Source: Anaerocolumna sp. AGMB13025 (GTDB lineage: Bacteria > Bacillota > Clostridia > Lachnospirales > Lachnospiraceae). Taken from it: 64,000 nt of DNA. Below, one piece after another: positions 43,890 to 52,980 of the stretch. The DNA lies in NCBI RefSeq assembly GCF_029689925.1, contig NZ_CP121445.1, positions 597,001 through 661,000 on the forward strand, given 5' to 3'. Below the pieces are notes generated by a model. That model had not been told where the DNA came from and searched no databases. It was given only the letters and a program-made list of their open reading frames with translations. The first letter of the stretch is position 1. Each line of letters starts with the position of its first letter. The translations under genes and the position numbers were made by a program.

Positions 43890-45728
43890 TTAATAATCGG
43901 TATTATACAAATAGGATTCTATAAGACTGCTTAAGTCCAGTCCGGTTACATCCTGTACACGGGTAAGGAGACCTTCAAAATCAGCAGTTCCCATGTAGGA
44001 ATAAATATCATTGTTTCCATCATATACTTCACCGTCGCTAGGAGGAAGCTCAAAATCTTTATATTCCCCTTTTTTACTGGTAATATCAATATCAGCTGCG
44101 TCTATTCCGCCGTATAACATCTGGAATTTTATATTTTGCTGATTAGCATCGCCTTTACAGTCAGCTACTAATTCAGCACCCATTAAAAGAGCAGAGGTAA
44201 AAGTATATTTACCGTTAATATAACCATTATCCTTGTCAAACTTTGCATTCTCTATAGCAACATTAAGAGAGACAGTAGAGTTATCATTGTTACCTGCAAC
44301 GACGTCAGAGATGTTAAATACTGCTTTTCCGCTGAAACCAGCAGCAGTAATTGAACCGTCTGCAGAGAAGTCCATTATACTATTACCGTTCTCTTTTATC
44401 CAGGCAGTTAACCCGACTTTATTGCCGTTAACAATCAGATAATAACCGGCTCCTGTCGCATCATTGCCTGAGCTTGTGAATTCACGTCCCATGATTTTTC
44501 CGTTTTTATCTACATAGACCTTCATATAGACCACATCATCAGAGGAGATGTCAGTAGAGTCGTCTATTTCTTTCATTGCATTATCCACTAAATCTGCATA
44601 TTCTTCTTTGGTGCAGAATTCTAAAGCAACTAGCAGATTTTTAACATCTTCATCATTTTTAGCTTCTTTTAGAATAGCTGATACAATAGAATTTAAATCT
44701 TTTTCAGTAAGTTCAGCAGTTAATTCATTGAAATTGCCTTTTAAGTCGGAGGCTGTTAAACTTACATTCTTTTCTAACTTTACATTACTGATATTATCAA
44801 TAATAATAGAAGAATATTTCTTTAATATGGTATTCAATGTTTTTGGGGATACCGCATCATTCGTAATAAGTTCCTCTATCTTCTTTGCGTATTCTCTGGA
44901 ATCATATCCGTACATTGATTCACCGGAATAAGACATAAGATCATCTAAAGAAAATAACAGGTAAGCACTGCTAAGTTCAGGTATATTAGTATATAATTCA
45001 CTGGTATCTGAATTCAAAAGAGCATTAATGGTAACTAGTGCCTGGTCATTATAGGAAAGACCTACCGTTGTTTTTTCGTTTTTACCCTTAGTGAGGGTAG
45101 TGATCTTAGCTTCTACAGACTGAAAATCAGCTAAACCCAGTAAACTGGTAAATTGTTGATTTATTGTGGTTTTAACATTCGCTTCGATTGCATAGCCGGT
45201 ATTCTGACGCTCCTGATACAAAGCAATATACTTTTCATAAGAGTCTGTTAAATCGTCAATACCTTTATTGATGCCTTGTTTTTCAATGCTTGAATAGTAA
45301 TCAGCCGGGCTTTTCGTCATTAATGCAATCGTATTTGCTAAAGAGCCCGTTGCAAGAGCAAATATTGCCCCGCCTATAATTACCACTGCGATCAAAACGG
45401 CAGCAATTAATTTAGTTTTTGGCTTTTTAGGGGAAACTGGTTCCGGTGCAGTTTCATAACTCTGATCATAAGATGAACGTTCATTCGTTGGCTGCTCATA
45501 AGATTGATTATGGGATGCCTGCTCATAGGACGTCTGTCCATAGGGTGACTGATCAAAAGATGGCTTCTCCTCAGTTGCTTCTTCGTCAGTTGCCTGTTCC
45601 GTTTGGTTCTCAAAACCTTGACGGAAGTATTCGTTAGGATCGTTATCTGTAGCTTTCTGATTATCTGGCGTGAATGGTTTATTATCAAATTCACTGCCTT
45701 CATTTGGATTGTTGTTCATATCTCCCAT
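43890..45728 (-). CDS. Single-pass membrane protein with Q/S/Y/P-rich tail and large exported domain
   Basis: 612 residues. The first 105 are a disordered cytoplasmic segment rich in Q, S, Y, N, E and P (SYEQASHNQSYEQPTNERSS). One transmembrane helix follows (KLIAAVLIAVVIIGGAIFALATG). The remaining 480 residues are predicted extracellular, repeatedly mixing beta segments with acidic helices. I recall similar Lachnospiraceae proteins under a DUF name (DUF6583), with no known function. GAGGTTC precedes the ATG. Its promoter region diverges from the cellobiose phosphorylase gene. Confidence 0.72.
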   Translation of the reverse strand: MGDMNNNPNEGSEFDNKPFTPDNQKATDNDPNEYFRQGFENQTEQATDEEATEEKPSFDQSPYGQTSYEQASHNQSYEQPTNERSSYDQSYETAPEPVSPKKPKTKLIAAVLIAVVIIGGAIFALATGSLANTIALMTKSPADYYSSIEKQGINKGIDDLTDSYEKYIALYQERQNTGYAIEANVKTTINQQFTSLLGLADFQSVEAKITTLTKGKNEKTTVGLSYNDQALVTINALLNSDTSELYTNIPELSSAYLLFSLDDLMSYSGESMYGYDSREYAKKIEELITNDAVSPKTLNTILKKYSSIIIDNISNVKLEKNVSLTASDLKGNFNELTAELTEKDLNSIVSAILKEAKNDEDVKNLLVALEFCTKEEYADLVDNAMKEIDDSTDISSDDVVYMKVYVDKNGKIMGREFTSSGNDATGAGYYLIVNGNKVGLTAWIKENGNSIMDFSADGSITAAGFSGKAVFNISDVVAGNNDNSTVSLNVAIENAKFDKDNGYINGKYTFTSALLMGAELVADCKGDANQQNIKFQMLYGGIDAADIDITSKKGEYKDFELPPSDGEVYDGNNDIYSYMGTADFEGLLTRVQDVTGLDLSSLIESYLYNTDY

Positions 45729-45947
45729 TTTGAACCTCTTTCTTTTTAGTTGGATTAAACATCTTCAATCTGTGAATATATGTAAGTTCCAGTGTCGTTA
45801 ATTGAAGAATATAATCGTATTATAATATTCACATAAAAATGGTATCAGATGAACATAATAAAGTCAATTAGAATATCATTAGAAAACCCTTATAATAGGG
45901 CGAATGGAAGTAATTGCAGAAACATGGAAGAAATAGGGATGCAGGTG

Positions 45948-46006
45948 AACGAAAGTGTTTCGTTAGTAAATAAAAGAAGAAATCTTGCATTGTCGAAACA
46001 TTTCGA
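45948..46006. promoter_or_regulatory. Pair of CGAAA..TTTCG palindromes, possible operators
   Basis: AACGAAAGTGTTTCGTT (45948-45964) and TCGAAACATTTCGA (45993-46006) share CGAAA/TTTCG half-sites. Their centres are about 43 bp apart, near four helical turns, just upstream of the cellobiose phosphorylase promoter. This suggests a dimeric repressor or activator site pair. The regulator is not encoded nearby. The rest of 45729-46061 shows no gene; a 68-codon frame there lacks a ribosome site. Confidence 0.4.
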
Positions 46007-46061
46007 AAAAATTATTGTAAAATCAGCGAGGATATGTGTAAATTTTTGTTTATAATACTAG

Positions 46062-46090
46062 TTGAAATAATTAGGGAATTATTATATAAT
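46062..46090 (+). promoter_or_regulatory. Sigma-A promoter for the cellobiose phosphorylase gene
   Basis: TTGAAA (46062-46067), 17-bp spacer, TATAAT (46085-46090). It implies a 5' leader of about 415 nt, which is very long and includes an AATTCAGA/TCTGAATT hairpin (46152-46170) and the family-1 modules. Confidence 0.75.
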
Positions 46091-46261
46091 TATGCCGTGT
46101 TATATACTAAATTTTAGTTAAAATATCAAAACATATGTTTTGTACCGTATGAATTCAGAGGTTCTGAATTACATAAATCTGAATATTTTTCTAAATTAAG
46201 TTCTTACGAAAATTTTAGTAAAAATGACAGATGAAAAATTTATTAAAAGTTTTTGTAGAAC

Positions 46262-46512
46262 AGGAGATGCCGTGTGAAGAAAAAGGATCTCCACAAATTT
46301 GTGAGATGCCACAAAATTGGTATCTCCTTTTAAAGGTTGAAAGAAAATTTAAAAGAGAAAGGATGCCACAATAGGATTCTTTCAAAGGTTGAAAGAAAAT
46401 TTTAAAAGAGAAAGGATGCCACAATACGATTCTTTCAACTGGTGAAACTAGTTTCGCATTTTATTATGTGGCAGTATCGCAAGCAGACTTGCGATATACA
46501 ATGGGTGTAAAT
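46262..46512 (+). promoter_or_regulatory. Structured repeat leader, family 1, copy C with three tandem P1 modules
   Basis: Module 1: AGGAGATGCC (46262-46271) with GGTATCTCCT (46319-46328), enclosing TGCCACA at 46307. Module 2: GTTGAAAGA (46336-46344) with TCTTTCAA (46378-46385), enclosing TGCCACA at 46364. Module 3: GTTGAAAGAA (46388-46397) with TTCTTTCAAC (46430-46439), enclosing TGCCACA at 46417. One TGTGGCA (46467-46473) can pair with any of the three TGCCACA segments. P3 is TATCGCAAG / CTTGCGATA (46475-46496). ATGGGTGTAAAT then leads to the ATG at 46513. Modules 2 and 3 are a 52-bp duplication. Confidence 0.8.
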
Positions 46513-48951
46513 ATGAAATACGGTTTTTTTGACGACGCCAAAAAAGAATATGTAATTACTACGCCAACGACTCCTTACCCATGGATTAACTACTTAGGTT
46601 CTCAGGAGTTTTTCTCATTAATATCCAACACCGCCGGAGGATATAGTTTTTATAAGGATGCAAAATTAAGAAGAATTACCCGCTACCGTTATAATAACGT
46701 ACCTCTGGACTTGGGAGGCGGACGTTATTATTATTTGTATGACAACGGTGATATCTGGTCCCCGGGCTATGCTCCCGCCAAAACGGAATTAGACAGCTAT
46801 GAATGCCGTCATGGTATGGGCTATACCAAGATTACTGGTAAAAGAAATGAGATAGAAACCGAAGTAACTTTTTTTGTACCCCTAGACTTTAACGGAGAAG
46901 TTCATAAAGTGGTTGTAAAAAATACAGGCAGTGCGAAAAAAGAAGTCAAGTTATTTTCCTTTATAGAATGGTGTTTATGGAATGCCCAGGATGATCAGAC
47001 GAATTTCCAGAGAAACTTTAATACTGGAGAAGTGGAGATTAAAGGCTCTGTTATTTATCATAAAACAGAATATAAAGAACGCAGGGATCATTATGCTTTC
47101 TTTTCCGTAAATGCTCCGATTGACGGTTATGATTCTGACAGAGAAAGCTTTTTAGGTACTTATAACGGATTTGAAAAACCCCAGGCGGTTGCGGCCGGAA
47201 AATCAAATAACTCGGTTGCTGACGGATGGTCACCTGTTGCGTCCCACAGCCTGGCAGTTACCTTAGAACCCGGTGAAGCAAAAGAATATGTATTTATCTT
47301 AGGGTATGTGGAGAATCCCATCGAAGAAAAATGGGAATCAAAGAATGTTATTAATAAGAAAAAAGCGGAAGCAATGATTGCCCAATTTAATGACAGTAAG
47401 GCAGTTGATAAAGCCCTTGATGACCTGGCGGCTTATTGGGATGGGCTGTTATCAAAGTATACCATTAAGTCCGCAGACGATAAGTTAAACAGAATGGTTA
47501 ACATATGGAACCAATATCAATGTATGGTAACCTTTAACTTATCCAGAAGTGCTTCTTATTTTGAATCCGGTATTGGAAGAGGTATGGGTTTCCGTGATTC
47601 CAACCAGGATTTATTAGGTTTCCTTCATCAGATACCGGACCGTGCCAGAGAGAGAATTATTGATTTAGCCTCTACCCAGTTAGAGGACGGTGGTGCATAT
47701 CACCAGTACCAACCCCTTACCAAAAGAGGGAATGATGAAATCGGAGGTAACTTTAATGATGACCCGCTATGGCTTATTCTTGCCGTGGTTGCCTACATTA
47801 AGGAAACCGGTGATTACAGTATCTTAGAGGTGATGACACCTTTTGATAATGATGACAGTAAAGCAACTCCCCTTTCTGATCACTTAAAGAGATCCTTTGA
47901 CCATGTAATTCATAATGTTGGTCCTCATGGTCTGCCTCTTATTGGCAGAGCAGACTGGAATGACTGTCTTAATTTAAACTGCTTTTCCACAGAGCCCGGA
48001 GAACCTTTCCAGACTACCACCAGCAAAGACGGCAGGGTGGCGGAATCCGTTATGATAGCAGGTATGTTTGTGTACATCGGTAAGGAATATGAAGTATTAA
48101 TGGATAAGATCGGCAATAAAGCAGAAGCAAAAAGAGCCGGTTTAGAAGTTGATAAAATGAAAACTGTTATCATGGAACACGGTTTTGACGGCGAATGGTT
48201 CTTAAGAGCGTATGATGACTTTGGCAGGAAGGTCGGCAGCAACGAATGCGAAGAAGGAAAGATATTTATCGAATCTCAGGGCTTCTGCGTTATGGGCGGC
48301 TGCGGTACGAAAGACGGCAAAGCAATAAAAGCCCTGGATGCGGTTGAAGAAAGACTTGGTACAAAGTACGGTCTTGTCCTTAATAATCCGGCTTTTACAA
48401 AATATTATGTAGAGTATGGTGAAATCTCCACCTATCCGGCCGGTTATAAAGAAAATGCAGGTATTTTCTGCCATAACAATGCCTGGATTATGTGTGCGGA
48501 AGCTGTTGTGGGCAGGGGAGATAAAGCCTTTGATTATTATACTAGAATAGCTCCGGCTTATACGGAGGAATATAGTGAAATCCACAGAATGGAACCCTAT
48601 GTATATTCCCAGATGGTAGCCGGTAAGGATGCAAAGAGATTCGGAGAAGCGAAAAACTCTTGGTTAACAGGTACTGCTTCCTGGAATTTTGTAGCCATTA
48701 CCCAATATATCTTAGGTATTAAACCAGATTATGACGGGCTGATGGTGGACCCTTCCATTCCCACAGCCTGGGATGGTTATGAGATTACCAGACAATTCCG
48801 CGGCGATATCTTAAAGATCTCCATTAAGAATCCGAAGCATGTATCCACAGGTGTTGTAAAAATGATGGTAGACGGCAAAGAAGTTGCCGGTAATATTGTT
48901 CCTGTTGCAGGAGATGGCGGGGAACATGAAGTTTTAGTAATATTAGGGTAA
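46513..48951 (+). CDS. Cellobiose phosphorylase (GH94)
   Basis: Splits cellobiose with inorganic phosphate into glucose-1-phosphate and glucose in the cytoplasm, saving ATP during cellulose use. 812 residues, the size of characterised cellobiose phosphorylases (cellodextrin enzymes are near 980). The start [15 protein letters not shown] is the family N terminus. The catalytic Asp region is [14 protein letters not shown] (ADWND at 480-484). Substrate-binding segments include [20 protein letters not shown] and the C-terminal [15 protein letters not shown] reject the upstream start at 46468, which lies in the leader. Chitobiose or laminaribiose specificity cannot be fully excluded. Confidence 0.9.
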   Translation: MKYGFFDDAKKEYVITTPTTPYPWINYLGSQEFFSLISNTAGGYSFYKDAKLRRITRYRYNNVPLDLGGGRYYYLYDNGDIWSPGYAPAKTELDSYECRHGMGYTKITGKRNEIETEVTFFVPLDFNGEVHKVVVKNTGSAKKEVKLFSFIEWCLWNAQDDQTNFQRNFNTGEVEIKGSVIYHKTEYKERRDHYAFFSVNAPIDGYDSDRESFLGTYNGFEKPQAVAAGKSNNSVADGWSPVASHSLAVTLEPGEAKEYVFILGYVENPIEEKWESKNVINKKKAEAMIAQFNDSKAVDKALDDLAAYWDGLLSKYTIKSADDKLNRMVNIWNQYQCMVTFNLSRSASYFESGIGRGMGFRDSNQDLLGFLHQIPDRARERIIDLASTQLEDGGAYHQYQPLTKRGNDEIGGNFNDDPLWLILAVVAYIKETGDYSILEVMTPFDNDDSKATPLSDHLKRSFDHVIHNVGPHGLPLIGRADWNDCLNLNCFSTEPGEPFQTTTSKDGRVAESVMIAGMFVYIGKEYEVLMDKIGNKAEAKRAGLEVDKMKTVIMEHGFDGEWFLRAYDDFGRKVGSNECEEGKIFIESQGFCVMGGCGTKDGKAIKALDAVEERLGTKYGLVLNNPAFTKYYVEYGEISTYPAGYKENAGIFCHNNAWIMCAEAVVGRGDKAFDYYTRIAPAYTEEYSEIHRMEPYVYSQMVAGKDAKRFGEAKNSWLTGTASWNFVAITQYILGIKPDYDGLMVDPSIPTAWDGYEITRQFRGDILKISIKNPKHVSTGVVKMMVDGKEVAGNIVPVAGDGGEHEVLVILG

Positions 48952-48984
48952 TACAGAGAATACTCAGCAAGGTTGGGTTTTAAA

Positions 48985-49196
48985 TACTTGATAAAATCAG
49001 CTTAGTTATTAAGAAAGCAGCAATTATGCGTTTTTCATAAGCATATCATTCTTAGTCTGAATACGTTCATGATTATTTCACGAGGTAAGAAAGTGGTAAC
49101 AGTCATAAGGAATTGACAGACTTAGAATGAAACGCTTATGAAACCTAGAAACCTGCTCTTAATTAGAATTTCAGCTGATTTTGTCAAGTATTTTTT
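48985..49196 (+). other. 212-nt nested long hairpin ending in a T-run
   Basis: The outer helix pairs TACTTGATAAAATCAGCT (48985-49002) with AGCTGATTTTGTCAAGTA (49173-49190). The inner helix pairs TTTCATAAGC..AGTCTG (49033-49059) with CAGACT..GCTTATGAAA (49117-49143). The structure is followed by TTTTTT (49191-49196). It may be an unusually large terminator of the GH94 gene or a separate small RNA with its own terminator. 49197-49406 shows no further feature. Confidence 0.65.
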
Positions 49197-49406
49197 GTTG
49201 GGGCTGTGTAGTTGTTTTTTGTTGTTTTTGAAATAAATTATGGTGGAAATGGTTACTGATATACTAAATCAGATTATTATCTTGGACGAAGCCAGGAGAT
49301 TTCTTAAATAAATATTAATTCTTGATTTTTTAACTGGGTCATTGTAAATTAATAATAATAATCAGTTAAAGGCATATAATTGAAGTAAAACTTTAAGGAG
49401 GAGGCC

Positions 49407-51254
49407 ATGGATAATAGAGAAGAAGCTTCAAAAGACACTGTTTTAGCTGGAGATACCAAAAAACAGCAGAAAAGAATACTGGCAGCCGCGGGGAAAATCC
49501 CTCCGGATCTGATTTTACATGGAGGGGGAATATTAAATGTTTTTACCGGTGAAATTGAGTACAGGGACCTTGCTGTATATGACGGTATGATTGCTGGTAT
49601 CGGACATTATGCGGACCTTGTTAAAGTAGACTGGTATACAAAAATGATTGACTGTACGGGACACATTATATGTCCGGGTTTTATGGATGGGCATATTCAT
49701 ATTGAAAGTTCCATGTTATCCCCTGCTGAATTTGCAGCGGCAGTTATCCCTCACGGAACTACTGCGGTAATAACCGATCCCCATGAAATCGTCAATGTAG
49801 CCGGACTGGCTGGACTTGATTATATGCTGCAGGCTTCGGAGGGACTGCCTGTGGATGTTTTTGTAATGCTTCCTTCCTGTGTGCCAGCAACTTCTCTGGA
49901 TGAGTCCGGTGCAGTATTAATGGCCAGGGATCTGGCGGCTTATATGGAACATGACCGTGTTTTAGGACTTGCTGAGTTAATGGATTTTTACGGTACTGCG
50001 GCTGCCAGGGAGGATATTATCGATAAAATAATGCTCACTCAAAAATTCAAAAAGGTGATAGATGGTCATGCTCCAGGTTTAAGTTCCTACGGGTTAAATG
50101 CTTATGTCGCAGCCGGTGTTAGCTCTGACCATGAATGTAGTGACCAGGAGGAAGCCCTGGAGAAATTAAGGCGGGGTCAGTGGATTATGATCAGGGAAGG
50201 GACTGCTGCCAAAAATATGATGGCGCTGATGCCTTTATTTAAAAAGCCATATTCCAGCCGCTGCATGTTGGTAACGGATGATAAACATCCGGGAGATCTG
50301 ATAAAACAGGGACATATAGATTACCTGATTAAAAAGGCAGTAAAAAACGGAGCAGATCCCATTACGGCAATTCAGATGGCAACCATTAATACGGCTGCTT
50401 ATTTTGGGCTTACCGGCAGAGGGGCAGTAGCACCTGGCTATATTGCAGATTTCGTTATCCTAAAGGATTTAGAAAGCATTACCGTAGAAGCAGTTTACAA
50501 AAGAGGAAAGTTAGCTGCAGGAAAAGAGATATTTGATAAGTCAAAAGCGGATAAGGCAGATCAGAGCCCAATATCTGTTAAACCCGGTAAAACATATGAG
50601 TGGAACAACGGTAAGAGAGATGAGCTGTTAGGAAGTAATAATCAGTCAGGTGTATTTCATTCTTTCCACTTAAAAGAGTTAACTGCTGAAGATTTTTATT
50701 GTAATGAATCGGGAAATACAGTAAGGATTATCGAACTGGTACCCGGAGAGCTTTTAACGAAAGAAGTGATTCTTCCCTGTATAGAGAGTTACAAGGATAT
50801 TGTAAAGTTGGCTGTGATAGAGCGGCATCATAATACTGGTCATATAGGACTTGGATATTTAAAGGGGTATGGTTTAAAATCCGGTGCAATTGCCTCAAGT
50901 GTAGCCCATGACTCCCATAACCTGATTGTAGCCGGTACCAATGAGGGAGATATGTGTCTGGCGGCAAATCAGGTAAGCAGAAACCAAGGAGGTTTAGCAA
51001 TAGCCTTGGAGGGTAAAATAATAGGGGAACTGGCACTTCCCATTGCCGGTCTTATGAGCGGTGATAGTGCGGAACAAGTGGATATAAGCTTAACGAACCT
51101 TAAACATATTGCCAGAAGATTAGGTATAAAAGAAGGGATTGACCCCTTTATGACGCTTGCATTCTTAAGTCTGCCTGTTATACCAGAGCTTCGATTAACG
51201 ACCAAAGGTCTTGCAGATGTTAAGACACAAAAAATCGTGAAAACATGGTTCTAA
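49407..51254 (+). CDS. ade: Adenine deaminase
   Basis: Converts adenine to hypoxanthine and ammonia in purine salvage. Amidohydrolase fold, 615 residues. The metal ligands are in PGFMDGHIHIESSMLSPAEF, followed by TDPHEIVNVAG, VIDGHAPGLSSYGLNAY, SSDHECSDQEEALEKLRRG and the Asp in LVTDDKHPGDL. The C-terminal adenine-deaminase domain includes GLMSGDSAEQV. AAGGAGGAGG precedes the ATG. No purine riboswitch is visible upstream. Confidence 0.95.
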   Translation: MDNREEASKDTVLAGDTKKQQKRILAAAGKIPPDLILHGGGILNVFTGEIEYRDLAVYDGMIAGIGHYADLVKVDWYTKMIDCTGHIICPGFMDGHIHIESSMLSPAEFAAAVIPHGTTAVITDPHEIVNVAGLAGLDYMLQASEGLPVDVFVMLPSCVPATSLDESGAVLMARDLAAYMEHDRVLGLAELMDFYGTAAAREDIIDKIMLTQKFKKVIDGHAPGLSSYGLNAYVAAGVSSDHECSDQEEALEKLRRGQWIMIREGTAAKNMMALMPLFKKPYSSRCMLVTDDKHPGDLIKQGHIDYLIKKAVKNGADPITAIQMATINTAAYFGLTGRGAVAPGYIADFVILKDLESITVEAVYKRGKLAAGKEIFDKSKADKADQSPISVKPGKTYEWNNGKRDELLGSNNQSGVFHSFHLKELTAEDFYCNESGNTVRIIELVPGELLTKEVILPCIESYKDIVKLAVIERHHNTGHIGLGYLKGYGLKSGAIASSVAHDSHNLIVAGTNEGDMCLAANQVSRNQGGLAIALEGKIIGELALPIAGLMSGDSAEQVDISLTNLKHIARRLGIKEGIDPFMTLAFLSLPVIPELRLTTKGLADVKTQKIVKTWF

Positions 51255-51332
51255 GGTGTTAAGTCAACCCTTTTTAGATTTTTCACATAAAGCAATTCTA
51301 ATTATTCAATAAAAGAAACAGATATTAATATT

Positions 51333-51407
51333 TAAATACATGTTTTAATTTATTCTGTAAATACATGTTTTAATTTATCTGTAAATACATGTTTTAATTT
51401 ATTCTTG
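51333..51407. repeat. Three 24-26 bp tandem repeats after ade
   Basis: Units of TAAATACATGTTTTAATTTA plus TTCTG-type endings begin at 51333, 51358 and 51382. AT-rich, non-coding. Confidence 0.85.
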
Positions 51408-51895
51408 CATTATTATAGGAAATAGGATAATATACAATTACAATTGAATGAAATCAGGAGAATCCTTATAACAAGTTAGGCTTTCGCGAACAAAAAAAGT
51501 TCATATAGCTTTCTATTGCACTTAACGTATGTTGAGGCGGTAAGAAAGAGATATCATAAAGCAAGTTATTATAAGGTAAGATCCATATTCCATAAATAGA
51601 GTCTTGACCCAGGTTAAAGTATTCGCGGCAGGAACTGGACAATGGTTATATTCAGTATGAAGGGGCTGTAAAGCTAGCTTTTTTATACTGCTTTAATTAT
51701 TGAGAACACCATAATATGCGCCGCATACAAAGCTAAGGGAATGTCTTGCTTTTTATGCCGGTGCTTTTATTTTTGCTCTGAATACCACATCACAGGAATG
51801 CAAATACTTTTTGGGAAAACAAAATTCAAAGGGAGATTGTTCAATTGTCAAATTAACCAATACTTTTATAGATTGGATCAATAGGAGGATGAAAT
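51408..51895. other. Long leader region of the ECF S component, no known riboswitch recognised
   Basis: No convincing gene. A terminator-like hairpin pairs GCATACAAAGCTAAG with CTTGCTTTTTATGC (about 51729-51761), with T-rich sequence after it, roughly 130 bp before the start codon. A hairpin at that place before a vitamin-transporter gene fits a riboswitch or attenuator. I looked for TPP, FMN, cobalamin, THF and preQ1 patterns and found none. Confidence 0.4.
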
Positions 51896-52522
51896 ATGAA
51901 CACGAACAGAAATCAACATACTTTAAAGCTGGTGCAGCTTGGACTTTTTACAGCAATTATACTGCTGATGGCATTTACACCCCTAGGTTATATTAAGACC
52001 CCTGGGCTTGAAATCACTCTGCTGGTAGTTCCGGTCACAGTTGGCGCTATACTATTTGGACCAACAGGAGGAGCAATTCTTGGTGGAATATTCGGTCTTA
52101 CCAGTTTTATTCAGTGCTTTGGAATGAGTGCCTTTGGAGCAGTACTTCTGAATATCAACCCGGTCGGAACTTTTATAGTAACCGTCGTTTCACGTATACT
52201 TATGGGGTGGCTTACGGGTCTTTCATTTCACGCTTTCCGCAAATGGAGCGTTACAAAAGGGATACCTTTTGCAGCAGCAAGTTTAGCCGGCCCGTTATTA
52301 AATACAGTTTTATTTATGTCGACCCTGATGCTGTTCTTTTATAATACAGACTATATCCAGGGAATCGCCGATGCACTTGGTACCGGCAATATTTTTACAT
52401 TTGTTATCGCTTTTGTTGGTATTAACGGTCTTATCGAAGCAGCAGTCTGCTTTGTTCTTGGAACGGCCATAGCAAAGGCTGTGGATGTATTCACCAAACG
52501 ATCGGGGATACAGACAAGATAG
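51896..52522 (+). CDS. ECF transporter S component
   Basis: 208-residue substrate-binding membrane subunit of an energy-coupling-factor vitamin importer (PF12822 type). Six hydrophobic segments are visible. It has the N-terminal arginine-poor helix, the TLLVVPVTVGAILFGPTGGAILGGIFGLTSF segment conserved in pantothenate-like S components, and small-residue-rich packing. It would share the general EcfA-EcfA'-EcfT module encoded elsewhere (group II). Substrate not certain; pantothenate is one candidate. AGGAGG precedes the ATG. Its stop lies 1 bp from the end of the convergent yaiI gene. Confidence 0.82.
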   Translation: MNTNRNQHTLKLVQLGLFTAIILLMAFTPLGYIKTPGLEITLLVVPVTVGAILFGPTGGAILGGIFGLTSFIQCFGMSAFGAVLLNINPVGTFIVTVVSRILMGWLTGLSFHAFRKWSVTKGIPFAAASLAGPLLNTVLFMSTLMLFFYNTDYIQGIADALGTGNIFTFVIAFVGINGLIEAAVCFVLGTAIAKAVDVFTKRSGIQTR

Positions 52523-52523
52523 T

Positions 52524-52979
52524 TTATCTTGAGGAATTAGCCATATACCACTGTTCACAAAGAGTAGTGAAGGCGGTCTCAAACCGCTCATCATCTTCTT
52601 TGGAACGTTTTTTCATAGAGCTGGTGCGCCCACCAGCTCTTCTTTGCTTTTTGGAAAGATGACGTTCAAACATAAGGAGATCAATATTCTCTTCCGTATA
52701 GAATTTGCCGTTCTGATTAATTGCAAAAGCCCGCTTCCCAAGGGCCATAGAAGCAACACCATAATCCTGGGTTACAACGATATCTCCGGAATCCGTCCGG
52801 TTAATCAGAGCAATATCCACAGCATCAGGGGCTTTGCTGACCTGAATTATTTTACTATATTCTGATTCCAGGATATGGCTGGTGTCAATAACCATAATTA
52901 CCGGAATAAAAAACTTCTTGGCGATTCTTTCAATAATTTGTTTCACCGGACAAGCATCTGCATCTACTAAAATCTTCAT
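52524..52979 (-). CDS. YaiI/YqxD (DUF188) family protein
   Basis: 151-residue cytoplasmic protein with a PIN-like NYN fold. Diagnostic segments are MKILVDADACPVKQII, the acidic DIVVTQDYGVASMAL, and GGRTSSMKKRSKEDDERF near the C terminus. The acidic residues suggest a metal-dependent nuclease, unproven. The start is the ATG at 52979, with GGGAG in the adjacent repeat. The open frame continuing to 53075 is only the repeat being read through. Confidence 0.9.
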   Translation of the reverse strand: MKILVDADACPVKQIIERIAKKFFIPVIMVIDTSHILESEYSKIIQVSKAPDAVDIALINRTDSGDIVVTQDYGVASMALGKRAFAINQNGKFYTEENIDLLMFERHLSKKQRRAGGRTSSMKKRSKEDDERFETAFTTLCEQWYMANSSR

Positions 52980-52980
52980 A

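Noticed and set aside
45849..46055. 68-codon frame upstream of the cellobiose phosphorylase gene
   Set aside because: No ribosome site, biased composition typical of AT-rich spacer, and it overlaps the paired palindromes.
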